The position numbers and the translations under genes are program-made. From contig MPNP01000009.1 in NCBI GenBank assembly GCA_002239085.1, forward strand, positions 1 through 60,638: a stretch of 60,638 nt of DNA. Direction: 5' to 3'. The notes under the pieces are model-generated. The model did no database searches and was not told the DNA's origin. It saw only the letters and a program-made list of their open reading frames with translations. This DNA is from Rhodobacteraceae bacterium bin131. GTDB taxonomy: Bacteria > Pseudomonadota > Alphaproteobacteria > Rhodobacterales > Rhodobacteraceae. Shown piece by piece: positions 9,217 to 18,222 of this stretch; the first letter of the stretch is position 1, and each line of letters starts with the position of its first letter.

Positions 9217-11400
9217 TTGAACACTAAATTTAAATCGGGAGAGCGGGTTGGAGTTCTCATTGAAGCAGCTTCAGTCACATTACTTGATTATAAAGCTCCA
9301 AAAGGGAGTGTATCTGTCGGTGCATTTGTCCAAGTTCCACTGCGTAATCGGCAGGTCATTGGAGTAGTCTGGGGAGCTGGAGTAAGCGAATTTGAGGAAG
9401 GAAAACTACGCACAATAACCAAAGTATTGCAAGTACCGATTCTTGACCAAAACTATCTCAATTTCATCGAAAAAATGGCTGAATACACAATTACTCCTTT
9501 ATCCGCCACCTTTTTTCGCTTGACTCGTATACCCGAAATAGACGAGGCCAAAAAATCAGTCAAATTTTGTGAAGCGTCAGGTCTAGAACCCGACCGCTTA
9601 ACCCCAAAACGGCAAGCAGTATTTAGAATACTGGGCCAAAGGCGTCGAGTTAAGGTTGCTGAACTATTGGCTGAAGCGAATGTTTCCTATGCCGTTATTC
9701 AGCGGTTAGTTAAGCAAGGTTACCTCACCATCAAATTGCAAGAAATTCAGGATAAACCGCAACAACTGAATTTAAAAAATCCTGGGACGAAACTTAATTC
9801 CGAACAAAAAAATGCAGTCAGTCAAATTACTCAAGTATTAGACAAGCCAGAATATGCTGCCATCCTCTTGAAAGGTGTTCCTGGTGCGGGCAAGACTGAA
9901 GTGTATCTTGAAGCCATCGCTCAAGTACTCAAGGAAGGAAAACAAGTCTTAGTTTTACTACCTGAAATTGCTCTTACCAATCAGATACTCAATCGTTTTG
10001 AAGAACGATTCAAAACCCGTCCTTTTGAGTGGCACTCTGCTGTATCCAAGGCCGTCAAAAGGCGCATTTGGCGAATGACTGCCGAGGGTAATTCTCAATT
10101 AGTTGTCGGTGCACGCTCAGCACTCTTTTTACCCTTTGCAAATCTCGGATTGATCATCATTGATGAAGAACACGATAGTTCCTTCAAACAGGATTCAGGG
10201 ATAATCTACCATGGCCGGGACATGGCCGTACTACGAGCATCGATGTGTCAAGCCAAAGTTCTTCTTGTTTCGGCCACCCCCTCCTTGGAAACTTTGACAA
10301 ATGCACGGAATGGAAAATACCACCGAGTCGACCTGATGTCGAGATTCGGCGGGTCACAGCTTCCAGAAATAATCCCAATTGATATGAGAGGACAAAAAAA
10401 GGTAAGTGGCAAATGGTTATCGGGAGCTTTGGTAACTGAAATTGCCCAACGCTTAGAGCGTGAGGAACAATCGCTTCTGTTTCTTAATCGACGGGGATAT
10501 GCACCGCTTACAACCTGTTCTGAATGTGGTCATCAACTGGGATGTCATGATTGTGATACTAATCTTGTGGAACATCGGTTCATTGGCGAAATGATTTGTC
10601 ACCAATGTGGTCTTAAATCTCAAAAACCCAATGAATGCCCTGTATGTCATGCAAAGGAATCATTTGTACCTGTTGGCCCGGGTGTTGAACGATTAGCAGA
10701 AGAGGTGTCAGAAACTTTCTCAGAAGCAAAATTAGAAGTGATCTCTTCTGACTTAATCAAATCAACATCGCAGCTTATGGAAACACTTGATAGAATTTCC
10801 CGCGGTGCTGTTGATATTGTTATTGGAACACAGATTGTCGCTAAGGGGCATCATTTTCCGAAAATCACTCTTGTGGGTGTTTTGGATGCGGACGTTGGGC
10901 TGCATGGCGGAGATTTCCGAGCGTCTGAAAAGACGTTCCAAATTATCCGTCAAGTTGCTGGACGTGCTGGACGGGCTGAACTACCAGGAATTGCTTTACT
11001 TCAAACATGGCAACCGGATAATCCAGTCATTCAGGCGATTATATCTAATGATGATGAAAAATTTTTGGACACAGAGAGTATGGAAAGGGAGGTTGCAGGT
11101 TGCCCTCCTTTTGGTCAGTATATTGCGATAATCCTTTCAGGAAAGAATGGTGAAAAAGTAGAGGAGTATGCAACAAATCTTCTTAAAATGTCGCAACTTT
11201 TGGAAGATAACCAAATCACATTATTTGGGCCTGCTCCGGCTCCAATATTTCGTATCCAGGGACGATTAAGATATCGTTTTTTACTTCAGGCTGATCGGAG
11301 TATGAAAGTGCAAAGAACGATTCGCCATTGGCTATCAAGCGTGAAACAGCCGACAAATGTTCGTCTTTCAGTTGATGTCGACCCGGTTTGGTTTATGTGA
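9217..11400 (+). CDS. priA: Primosomal protein N' (replication restart helicase PriA)
   Basis: Superfamily 2 helicase that reloads the replisome at stalled forks. It starts at TTG 9217. The N-terminal 3'-DNA-binding region precedes Walker A VPGAGKTEVYLEAI and Walker B IIDEEHDSSFKQ. Eight cysteines in paired CxxC/CxxxxC-type motifs (CSECGHQLGCHDC, then CHQCG and CPVCHAK) form the two zinc sites of PriA. The C-terminal helicase motifs include GTQIVAKGHHFP and RQVAGRAGRAE. At 727 residues it has the expected length. It is divergent from the transaldolase gene, a common alphaproteobacterial arrangement. Confidence 0.97.
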   Translation: MNTKFKSGERVGVLIEAASVTLLDYKAPKGSVSVGAFVQVPLRNRQVIGVVWGAGVSEFEEGKLRTITKVLQVPILDQNYLNFIEKMAEYTITPLSATFFRLTRIPEIDEAKKSVKFCEASGLEPDRLTPKRQAVFRILGQRRRVKVAELLAEANVSYAVIQRLVKQGYLTIKLQEIQDKPQQLNLKNPGTKLNSEQKNAVSQITQVLDKPEYAAILLKGVPGAGKTEVYLEAIAQVLKEGKQVLVLLPEIALTNQILNRFEERFKTRPFEWHSAVSKAVKRRIWRMTAEGNSQLVVGARSALFLPFANLGLIIIDEEHDSSFKQDSGIIYHGRDMAVLRASMCQAKVLLVSATPSLETLTNARNGKYHRVDLMSRFGGSQLPEIIPIDMRGQKKVSGKWLSGALVTEIAQRLEREEQSLLFLNRRGYAPLTTCSECGHQLGCHDCDTNLVEHRFIGEMICHQCGLKSQKPNECPVCHAKESFVPVGPGVERLAEEVSETFSEAKLEVISSDLIKSTSQLMETLDRISRGAVDIVIGTQIVAKGHHFPKITLVGVLDADVGLHGGDFRASEKTFQIIRQVAGRAGRAELPGIALLQTWQPDNPVIQAIISNDDEKFLDTESMEREVAGCPPFGQYIAIILSGKNGEKVEEYATNLLKMSQLLEDNQITLFGPAPAPIFRIQGRLRYRFLLQADRSMKVQRTIRHWLSSVKQPTNVRLSVDVDPVWFM

Positions 11401-11741
11401 TAATCAAACGGGAGCAATCAAAGCGAAGGAACAAAAAGTCGAATGATATCCAGACCATTCCAATGAATGAGGAGGCGGGTTTGATGGTGTCATAAAAGTA
11501 TAATAATGGTCAATGACCGACCTGACTGCTATTAATTTAACAAAAAACAATAGTTCAACGGTGGAGTAAAAATAATCAACCGAAATTGAGTAATCAGGGA
11601 ATTCCTGTAAATTGTTAAATCAGTGGTTCCATTAACCTAGTATTGAAGTTTTGAGAGACCTTCTCGCTAAGGATTAAAAAAAATAAAAGGTAATTAATCG
11701 AATGACCCAGCCGTTCCTAAAAATATCGCTCTGTAAAATAA
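11401..11741. other. Intergenic region after priA
   Basis: 341 AT-rich bases between priA and a small hypothetical gene. No RNA gene, strong terminator or repeat was recognised. Confidence 0.4.
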
Positions 11742-12059
11742 ATGGGATTTAAAATGATTGAAGCTCCTTTAGAAAATTCAAAACAGGTTTCTCTTGAGAT
11801 CTGTCTTTCCTTACTGAATAAACCTGAGTTATTTGCGGTTCATTTTCGGTGCGAAAAGGGTGATTTCATTTTAAAGTTTGACCCCGATGATAAAAAGCAC
11901 CCTAATTCAAACTTCCTTGAAAATACAAACGCATACAAATCACTGGAGAATGAGGGCCTTATCAAGTCGCTAGATTCAATCGCAAGGCTTTCTATATCTA
12001 ATCCTGACGAGATAGAATTTGTTGAAGGGTCTGCGAGTAATAGTGATTGGGTTTTTTAG
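11742..12059 (+). CDS. Small hypothetical protein
   Basis: 105 residues from ATG 11742; a second in-frame ATG lies four codons later. It is acidic, with no signal peptide or membrane helix. Segments such as SLEICLSLLNKPELFAVHF and IEFVEGSASNSDWVF look like a small folded domain, but I do not recognise a family. It lies upstream of tyrC on the same strand with a 119-base gap, so co-transcription is possible but not shown. It may be spurious. Confidence 0.4.
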   Translation: MGFKMIEAPLENSKQVSLEICLSLLNKPELFAVHFRCEKGDFILKFDPDDKKHPNSNFLENTNAYKSLENEGLIKSLDSIARLSISNPDEIEFVEGSASNSDWVF

Positions 12060-12178
12060 GTAGCGATTTAATTTCCTGTAGTTGTCCTTGATATCCAAGG
12101 CAGATTGATGACCGGCAATTTTTCAGCCAATTCAGTTAAAGTATTTTATTCCCATTTCTAATGAGGTAAGGCCTAATC

Positions 12179-13090
12179 ATGTTTGAGCGAATAGCAATCA
12201 TCGGTATGGGATTAATTGGATCCTCCATCGCCCATGGAATCCGTCGCAGTAAACTCACAAGTTTTATTGCTGGTCATACGCAATCGGAATCCTCAACAAA
12301 GGTGGCTCAAAGTTTAGGGTTGGCCGATGAAATGTATCCAACCCCTGAACACGCTGTTCAAGATGCTGATTTGATTATCCTTTGTACGCCCGTTGGAACG
12401 TATGAGTCACTGACCTCCCAAATAGTGAATTCGATCAAACCCGGGGCAATTCTGACCGATGTCGGTTCGGTAAAAAAATATGTAATTGATGCTGTATTAC
12501 CTCACCTTACTCAAGATATTCACTTTATCCCTGCTCATCCCATCGCCGGGACAGAAGAATCTGGTCCCGCATCTGGATTTGCAGAACTATTTGATAATCG
12601 ATGGTGTATTTTAACTCCTCCACCAAACTCCAACCCCAAGTATATCAACAAATTAAAGTCATTCTGGGAAGCAATGGGAGCTAAGGTAGAATTTATGGAA
12701 GCAGAACATCATGACACTGTTCTCGCTGTCACCTCGCATGTTCCTCATCTCATTGCCTACACGATGGTCGGTACAGCTGACCATTTGCGTCGTATAAGTA
12801 ATTTTGAGGTCGTGCAATTTTCAGCAGCAGGATTTAGGGATTTTACTCGAATAGCTGCTTCCGACCCAACGATGTGGCGAGACGTTTTTTTAACCAACAA
12901 GGAATCAACATTAGATATTCTCGGTCGATTTACCGAAGAGCTTTTAGCGTTACAAAGGTTGATCAGAACCAATGATGGTGAAAAATTATTTGAGTATTTC
13001 ACCGAAACTAGGAACATCAGAAGGGGAATTGTTGAGGCGGGACAAGATACCGCGATACCTAACTTTGGGCGGGATAACTCAAAGAAATAA
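12179..13090 (+). CDS. tyrC: Prephenate/arogenate dehydrogenase (TyrC type)
   Basis: NAD-dependent dehydrogenase of tyrosine biosynthesis, acting on prephenate or arogenate. The Rossmann motif IIGMGLIGSSIAHGIR opens the protein. DLIILCTPVG, LTDVGSVK, HPIAGTEESGP and VTSHVPHLIAYTMV are family hallmarks; the last carries the catalytic-region His. No chorismate mutase or ACT domain is fused, and 303 residues fits the cyclohexadienyl dehydrogenase type common in alphaproteobacteria. A GAGGTAAGG ribosome site precedes the ATG. DUF2125 and ChaC genes follow, a neighbourhood known from that class. Confidence 0.93.
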   Translation: MFERIAIIGMGLIGSSIAHGIRRSKLTSFIAGHTQSESSTKVAQSLGLADEMYPTPEHAVQDADLIILCTPVGTYESLTSQIVNSIKPGAILTDVGSVKKYVIDAVLPHLTQDIHFIPAHPIAGTEESGPASGFAELFDNRWCILTPPPNSNPKYINKLKSFWEAMGAKVEFMEAEHHDTVLAVTSHVPHLIAYTMVGTADHLRRISNFEVVQFSAAGFRDFTRIAASDPTMWRDVFLTNKESTLDILGRFTEELLALQRLIRTNDGEKLFEYFTETRNIRRGIVEAGQDTAIPNFGRDNSKK

Positions 13091-13494
13091 ACTTATGTGA
13101 ACCTCAATTGATCACAATATTTCTATCCTTATTGAAACCACAAAAGATTTTCTTCAGATTTCCACTCAATGACCACTCTTTTGCTTTCGGTCAGTCATGC
13201 CATTTGTGTGTCTGAATCTGAAGTAAGTTCAAACACCCATTGTGAAATGACCAAGCTCACCCTGCCAAGCTCACCCTGCTAATTACATTGACGCTCAATA
13301 CAGGATTCAATTTTTGCTTGATTCAAGGAAATCACAAGAAAATAGAAGTCCAATGAAATGATGACGTTGAGGTAAAATATCAGGAATTATTACCTAATTC
13401 GGAATTAATTGGCGTGTCCTAAAGTATTATTCAGCGAATAATCTTGGATAGAGTTGTTCAAAACTTCACTGTGAAATCAGGAAAATATTCTTTA
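13091..13494. other. Intergenic region between convergent genes
   Basis: 404 bases between the convergent tyrC and DUF2125 genes. The only structure seen is a 14-base tandem duplication at 13251-13278. No gene or strong terminator was recognised. Confidence 0.4.
13251..13278. repeat. 14-bp tandem duplication
   Basis: The 14-mer ccaagctcaccctg occurs twice back to back, followed by ctaa. It lies in noncoding sequence between convergent genes. It is probably a simple slippage product with no coding role. Confidence 0.8.
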
Positions 13495-14469
13495 TCACCA
13501 GCATAATGCAGGGATTGAAACGGAATCAACTTCGAATAACTTAGCAATCCTGATTTTTTGTCCTGAAAAGTCAATCTGCAATAAGTCAAAATTAGCTAAT
13601 TGTATTATTGCTTTTGATACAAATGCAGAGAGGCCAAAAGCACCCAAGTAATCTTCAAAAGCATCTAAATCACCCGAAACTTTTAAACTCGTATTACCCA
13701 CAGGATAACCCAGTTGGTCCGCCTCAATTAACCCTGGAAAACTCACGCTAAATCCTTCCGACCTAAATTCCATAGTATTCAGATTTATCGCTTGAATTTG
13801 AGCACATTCGCTTTGATCATAAGTGCGATTTAATGCCAGTTCAGCATCAATCTTTAATAAAGGCAAAATGTACCCCAAAGATAAAGGTATATTCGGTGTT
13901 CCTTGGGAAGTAACTGACTTAAATTCTTGGTGAAATTGATAATTGTATTGCTCGCTTGATGATTGTTGCAACGCGATTATGCCTGATTGAGCCTGATGGC
14001 TCCAAGAATCAGTTGTGCCCCAATTGGTTTTCCCAAATTCAGTTATCAATTGATTAATGTACAGCCCTGTCTCTGATGAAAAGGAAATACTTGTTCTAAT
14101 TCGGTCAGATTCCAGAGTATGTTCAAGGCCTTTATAATTGAACGATTGAGTAGATGGGAACACAAGAATATAATTCTTAAAATCATAAACAAGTTTGTGA
14201 ATGGCTAAATCACCAGCATTCCAAACAAAGGTTCCGTCTATTGTCGAAACGATTAAATCATGGATTGTAACATCGGTACGGTTTGGAAAACCTGACTTCG
14301 TGATGTCAGAGTAGCTGAACTGGAGTTGAGAATCTTGTTGTGAGAGAAATTGGTTGAGTACAGCCACAAATTTATTACTTGAATAAAACCAAAATGAAAG
14401 CCATGCCACAATTAGGACACCGAAAATAGCAATTGCCGCAATGGTAAATTTGTGGAGTGACACAATCAA
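13495..14469 (-). CDS. DUF2125 family membrane-anchored protein
   Basis: 324 residues. A single N-terminal hydrophobic helix (about residues 9-29, IAAIAIFGVLIVAWLSFWF) anchors the protein, and the rest is probably periplasmic. The sequence is beta-rich with segments such as SGFPNRTDVTIHDLIV and WNAGDLAIHKLVYDF, as in DUF2125 proteins of alphaproteobacteria. Function is unknown. The start is TTG 14469 or GTG 14463; neither has a strong ribosome site. It is divergent from the ChaC-like gene. Confidence 0.8.
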   Translation of the reverse strand: MIVSLHKFTIAAIAIFGVLIVAWLSFWFYSSNKFVAVLNQFLSQQDSQLQFSYSDITKSGFPNRTDVTIHDLIVSTIDGTFVWNAGDLAIHKLVYDFKNYILVFPSTQSFNYKGLEHTLESDRIRTSISFSSETGLYINQLITEFGKTNWGTTDSWSHQAQSGIIALQQSSSEQYNYQFHQEFKSVTSQGTPNIPLSLGYILPLLKIDAELALNRTYDQSECAQIQAINLNTMEFRSEGFSVSFPGLIEADQLGYPVGNTSLKVSGDLDAFEDYLGAFGLSAFVSKAIIQLANFDLLQIDFSGQKIRIAKLFEVDSVSIPALCW

Positions 14470-14612
14470 TAACTCTTGTTTAAAAATGCGTTGTGTGGAT
14501 GCAACACCAAACTATACGCAAAAATTAGCGTTACCCATTAAAATATTGATGTCAATATCATCTTGTGAATGAGAAATATAGAGTTTTATTTTGGTGAAAA
14601 AAGGAAGTTCAA

Positions 14613-15191
14613 ATGCTCAATAATCAAGTACTCGATTCACAACTTTGGATATTTGCCTATGGCTCACTGATTTGGAATCCAGGATTTGAACCTGAACAGA
14701 CATACCATGCAACCCTCCCGGCCTACAAAAGGTCTTTCAGTATGTGGTCAGTTCATTATCGAGGATCAAAAGCTAATCCAGGATTAGTACTTGCATTGGA
14801 AAATGACCCGCAATGCTCTTGTCAAGGTTTGGCTCTCAAACCAAAGCATAACCAAATTGAAGATGTCCTTTCAACAGTTCGCAATAGAGAGCTGATCTCA
14901 TCAGCCTACCTAGAAACAAAAGCGTGGATTACCCTCGAAAATGGCACGGAAGTTCCAGCTGTATTCTATGTTGTAAACACAAAACATAGTCAGTACTGCG
15001 GGCATCTTTCGACTTCAGAAAAAGCAAAGATTATTCACTCGGCAATGGGTAACAAAGGATCTAATCAAGACTATCTTTTTAATACTGTCAAGGCTTTGCA
15101 AAAAATTGGCCTGAATGACCCTTATTTAACCAATTTAGCGCATCAAGTTAAAGAGGTGAATTCGTGTCAACTGGGTCAGCGATCAAAGTAG
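14613..15191 (+). CDS. ChaC-like gamma-glutamylcyclotransferase
   Basis: 192-residue protein of the ChaC/gamma-glutamylcyclotransferase family, which releases 5-oxoproline from gamma-glutamyl compounds such as glutathione. The signature FAYGSLIWNPGF near the N-terminus forms the substrate loop. RSFSMWSVHYRGS and GLVLALEND follow the family pattern. ATG 14613 follows AGGAAG. The last 44 bases overlap the 3' end of the convergent nfeD-like gene, an overlap on opposite strands. Confidence 0.9.
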   Translation: MLNNQVLDSQLWIFAYGSLIWNPGFEPEQTYHATLPAYKRSFSMWSVHYRGSKANPGLVLALENDPQCSCQGLALKPKHNQIEDVLSTVRNRELISSAYLETKAWITLENGTEVPAVFYVVNTKHSQYCGHLSTSEKAKIIHSAMGNKGSNQDYLFNTVKALQKIGLNDPYLTNLAHQVKEVNSCQLGQRSK

Positions 15192-15636
15192 ACTGATTGA
15201 CGGCAACGATTTTGATTTTACTCACTGGAAGTTGAGGGTCGAAATTAGAATTCAAACGAAAGTGCCATCGAACACCATCGATGATAGCGATACCTTCAGT
15301 TCCATCAATTGAAGCGACTGTACCAATTTTACCAATATTACGCTGGAGGGGATCATTTAGGATCACTTTTGATGATCCCGAACCACCTTTCCCAAACACG
15401 GATATTAACAAACGCCCAACTATGGCGATCACGATGGATAGAACTACAAATAGAATGATTTGATAAAAACCTGAAGCGAACAATCCAGGCAATAAAAAAG
15501 AAAGAATCCCTACAATCAAAGCTGCTAAAGCCGGCCAAACAAAAATTGTTGAAGGGATCGATAGCTCTAAAATGCCGATAAGAAATGCCCACCCAATCCA
15601 CATCCAAGGGGTGAGTCCGTCCAAAAAAGTTAACAC
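15148..15636 (-). CDS. NfeD family membrane protein
   Basis: 162 residues from GTG 15636. Three hydrophobic segments cover about residues 10-80, followed by a small C-terminal OB-fold domain (IGKIGTVASIDGTEGIAIIDGVRWHF). NfeD proteins pair with SPFH proteins and are thought to assist their assembly or membrane quality control. It follows the SPFH gene by 17 bases and is surely co-transcribed with it. Its 3' end overlaps the ChaC-like gene on the other strand. Confidence 0.9.
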   Translation of the reverse strand: MLTFLDGLTPWMWIGWAFLIGILELSIPSTIFVWPALAALIVGILSFLLPGLFASGFYQIILFVVLSIVIAIVGRLLISVFGKGGSGSSKVILNDPLQRNIGKIGTVASIDGTEGIAIIDGVRWHFRLNSNFDPQLPVSKIKIVAVNQSTLIADPVDTNSPL

Positions 15637-15653
15637 GATCAGTCCTCAGTAAA

Positions 15654-16601
15654 TTAGGTGTTGTTCTTTTGGGTGGCTCCCTTTGCCAATTCGGCAATAC
15701 CAGCAATAGAGCCAATCAAACTACCAGCTTCAAGGGGAATCATAATTGTTTTGGAGTTGGGAGCGGACGCAACCGATTCTAACGCTTTGGTGTATTTTTG
15801 TGCGACAAAGTAATTCAGTGCCTGATGATTACCATCCCGGATAGATTCTGATACCATTTCTGTAGCTTTAGCTTCGGCACGAGCTTCTCGTTCTCGAGCC
15901 TCAGCATCTAAGAACGCAGCCTCCTTTCGGCCTTCTGCCTCTAGGATTTGAGCCACTTTGAGCCCTTCCGCTCTTAATATGGCCGCTTGTTTTTCCCCTT
16001 CCGCTTGCAAAACCTCGGCTCTTTTTTCCCGTTCAGCTTTCATTTGCCCTGCCATAGCATCGGTAATGTCAGGTGGCGGTTTTAAGTCTTTTATTTCGAT
16101 TCGGGTTACCTTGACACCCCAGGATTTGACCGCTTCATCAATGACGTTTAAGAGCCGTGAATTAATTGTTTCCCGATTTGATAGTGAAGCATCAAGATCC
16201 ATTGAACCGATGACAGAACGAATATTTGTCTGAATGATATTTTCCAAGGAAGTCTGTAGGTTTTGCACTTCATAGCTTGCTTTTTCGGCTTCAGTGACTT
16301 GAAAGAAGGCAATGGCATCAGCTTCTATAGTGGCATTATCCTTAGTAATCACTTCTTGAGAGCCTATATTCAAGACTCGCTCCATCATATTTACTCGATG
16401 ACCAATAGATTCTAAAATCGGAAAGATCAGTTTAAGTCCAGGTTTAAGCGTACGGGAATATTTTTTAAATCGTTCAACCGTCCAGTTCTCGCTTTGCGGG
16501 ACTGACTTAACCATCATAAAAAACAAAATGATTAAAAATACAATCCCAATAATCGGCGCGATTAATGATGATGCAAAGTTTACTTGAAGGGATTGTTCCA
16601 T
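15654..16601 (-). CDS. SPFH/band 7 (stomatin-like, QmcA-type) protein
   Basis: 315-residue membrane-associated scaffold protein. One N-terminal transmembrane helix (about residues 10-29) is followed by a band 7 domain (GLKLIFPILESIGHRVNMME, QEVITKDNATIEADAIAFF, VKVTRIEIKDLKPP). A long charged helix rich in Ala, Glu and Arg (ILEAEGRKEAAFLDAEAR) drives oligomerisation in this family. ATG 16601 follows AAGGAAA. With the downstream NfeD gene it forms the usual two-gene membrane-quality operon. Confidence 0.93.
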   Translation of the reverse strand: MEQSLQVNFASSLIAPIIGIVFLIILFFMMVKSVPQSENWTVERFKKYSRTLKPGLKLIFPILESIGHRVNMMERVLNIGSQEVITKDNATIEADAIAFFQVTEAEKASYEVQNLQTSLENIIQTNIRSVIGSMDLDASLSNRETINSRLLNVIDEAVKSWGVKVTRIEIKDLKPPPDITDAMAGQMKAEREKRAEVLQAEGEKQAAILRAEGLKVAQILEAEGRKEAAFLDAEAREREARAEAKATEMVSESIRDGNHQALNYFVAQKYTKALESVASAPNSKTIMIPLEAGSLIGSIAGIAELAKGATQKNNT

Positions 16602-16759
16602 CAGAGTTTCCTTGATTTGTAGAGTGTTGAGGTGTTTACTTGTTTTAGTTTAGGATTATCTTTCCATATAATGTGAAGCAGAGTAATTACAATTATTCCC
16701 TGAGTGACAATATATAATTCCAAACCTCTAACTGACCGACGTCAATCACTGAATGGCAA

Positions 16760-17965
16760 ATGAGTTTAACACCACATAGAAATCGCCGAAATCCCAACTC
16801 GTCTTCATTGGACTTTGTTGACTATATAGATTTTGATCATCCGGTTCAGCAGATGCTGGCAATGATTGTCATCATCCTATTTGTAGCTTTCGGTCTGTTT
16901 GTTTTCAACGAGTATATAATTGCGTTCTTCCAGCAATCTGAATTTTCCCGCTACATACTCGGCCTAATCATTGCTGTCTTTATTTGGGGGATTTACACAT
17001 CTTTTTACCAAATCTACCAGATTTCACGATCAGTAAAATGGATTAGAGTATATGTGGGAAGAGAAGACGACACCCAATTACCACAAGCTCCAAGCCTTTT
17101 GACTCCTCTTGCCAATCTGCTTGGTACTACTGCGAAACAGGCCATTATCACGACAACCTCAGCGCAATCTATCCTAGATACTGTATTATCCCGCATTGAT
17201 GAACATCGGGATAGCACTCGATATATTACTAACTTACTGATTTTTTTGGGGTTGTTGGGGACCTTCGTTGGTCTCGCTATTGCTGTTCCCCAAATCTCTC
17301 AATTTATTAAATCGCTCGCTGATACTGATCCGGGTAATACTAACCTCCTTGAAGTGATTATAACAGGCCTTGATCAACCTTTAAGCGGAATGGGGGTGGC
17401 ATTTTCTTCGTCACTATTAGGTTTATCTGGTTCATTAATTATTGGGCTGTTGGAACTGTTTGTTGGGATTAGCCAAAATCGTTTTTATCGAACTTTAGAG
17501 GAATGGATTACAAGAAATACTCGCCTCTCAACAAGTTCTTTTGACCATGATGTTGATACCTTGAAAGCAGGATCCGACTCGACCGAAGTGGGTGAGCTGA
17601 TTCTAAGTATGAAGAGTTTATTCTTAGCTTCTGAACAAAACAAGCTTGAAGTCATGTCTGCGATTAAAGATATGAATTCAGTTTATATTCGGATACTGGA
17701 ACTGTTTGAAACAAAAGCACAAGAGGTCAATGCCAAAGAGGAACTGCAAATATCGACGGTTTCAAAATTGAATGATATCATTGAAAGTCAAAACGAGATT
17801 TCTGAACTCCTCAACAAGGTTGCACTTGGTATAGCTGATGGTGAAACTCGCCTTCTCCTTCGCAGCATTGAAGTTCAACTTCTTCGTATATTGGAAGAAA
17901 ATGCTAACTCTAAGACCGAGTTTTTACGAGAATTAAAAACTCTTTTAAATGATTGGCAAAACTAA
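16760..17965 (+). CDS. MotA/TolQ/ExbB-like proton channel protein
   Basis: 401-residue membrane protein. Two N-terminal hydrophobic helices (about residues 32-50 and 65-85) precede the channel core. The core has NLLIFLGLLGTFVGLAIAVP and GMGVAFSSSLLGLSGSLIIG, the pore-helix pair of MotA/TolQ/ExbB proteins. The C-terminal 130 residues are a charged helical tail. Large members of this family usually lie directly upstream of an OmpA-domain MotB-like protein with one N-terminal helix. Here that partner is at 28438, 10.5 kb away on the same strand, with accessory genes in between. Confidence 0.85.
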   Translation: MSLTPHRNRRNPNSSSLDFVDYIDFDHPVQQMLAMIVIILFVAFGLFVFNEYIIAFFQQSEFSRYILGLIIAVFIWGIYTSFYQIYQISRSVKWIRVYVGREDDTQLPQAPSLLTPLANLLGTTAKQAIITTTSAQSILDTVLSRIDEHRDSTRYITNLLIFLGLLGTFVGLAIAVPQISQFIKSLADTDPGNTNLLEVIITGLDQPLSGMGVAFSSSLLGLSGSLIIGLLELFVGISQNRFYRTLEEWITRNTRLSTSSFDHDVDTLKAGSDSTEVGELILSMKSLFLASEQNKLEVMSAIKDMNSVYIRILELFETKAQEVNAKEELQISTVSKLNDIIESQNEISELLNKVALGIADGETRLLLRSIEVQLLRILEENANSKTEFLRELKTLLNDWQN

Positions 17966-18222
17966 GTGGTGTCTCAATTTTAAGAATGACTTAGTTGATT
18001 CAAACATGGTGGGAATAATTTAGTAAAAGTATCAGTATTCCCAATACTAACCTTTGCAATGACCAATAAAGTAGTCAATCCCACCACTTAAGGCCTTGTG
18101 ACCTAATTCTAGTCGGGTCAATCTTTACTAATATAGCAATTATCGGTACTTGAGAGACACCCTGTCAGTTAGATTGTCGCCGACTTATCATCCTGATAAC
18201 GCTATCCATTTGATTATCCATT

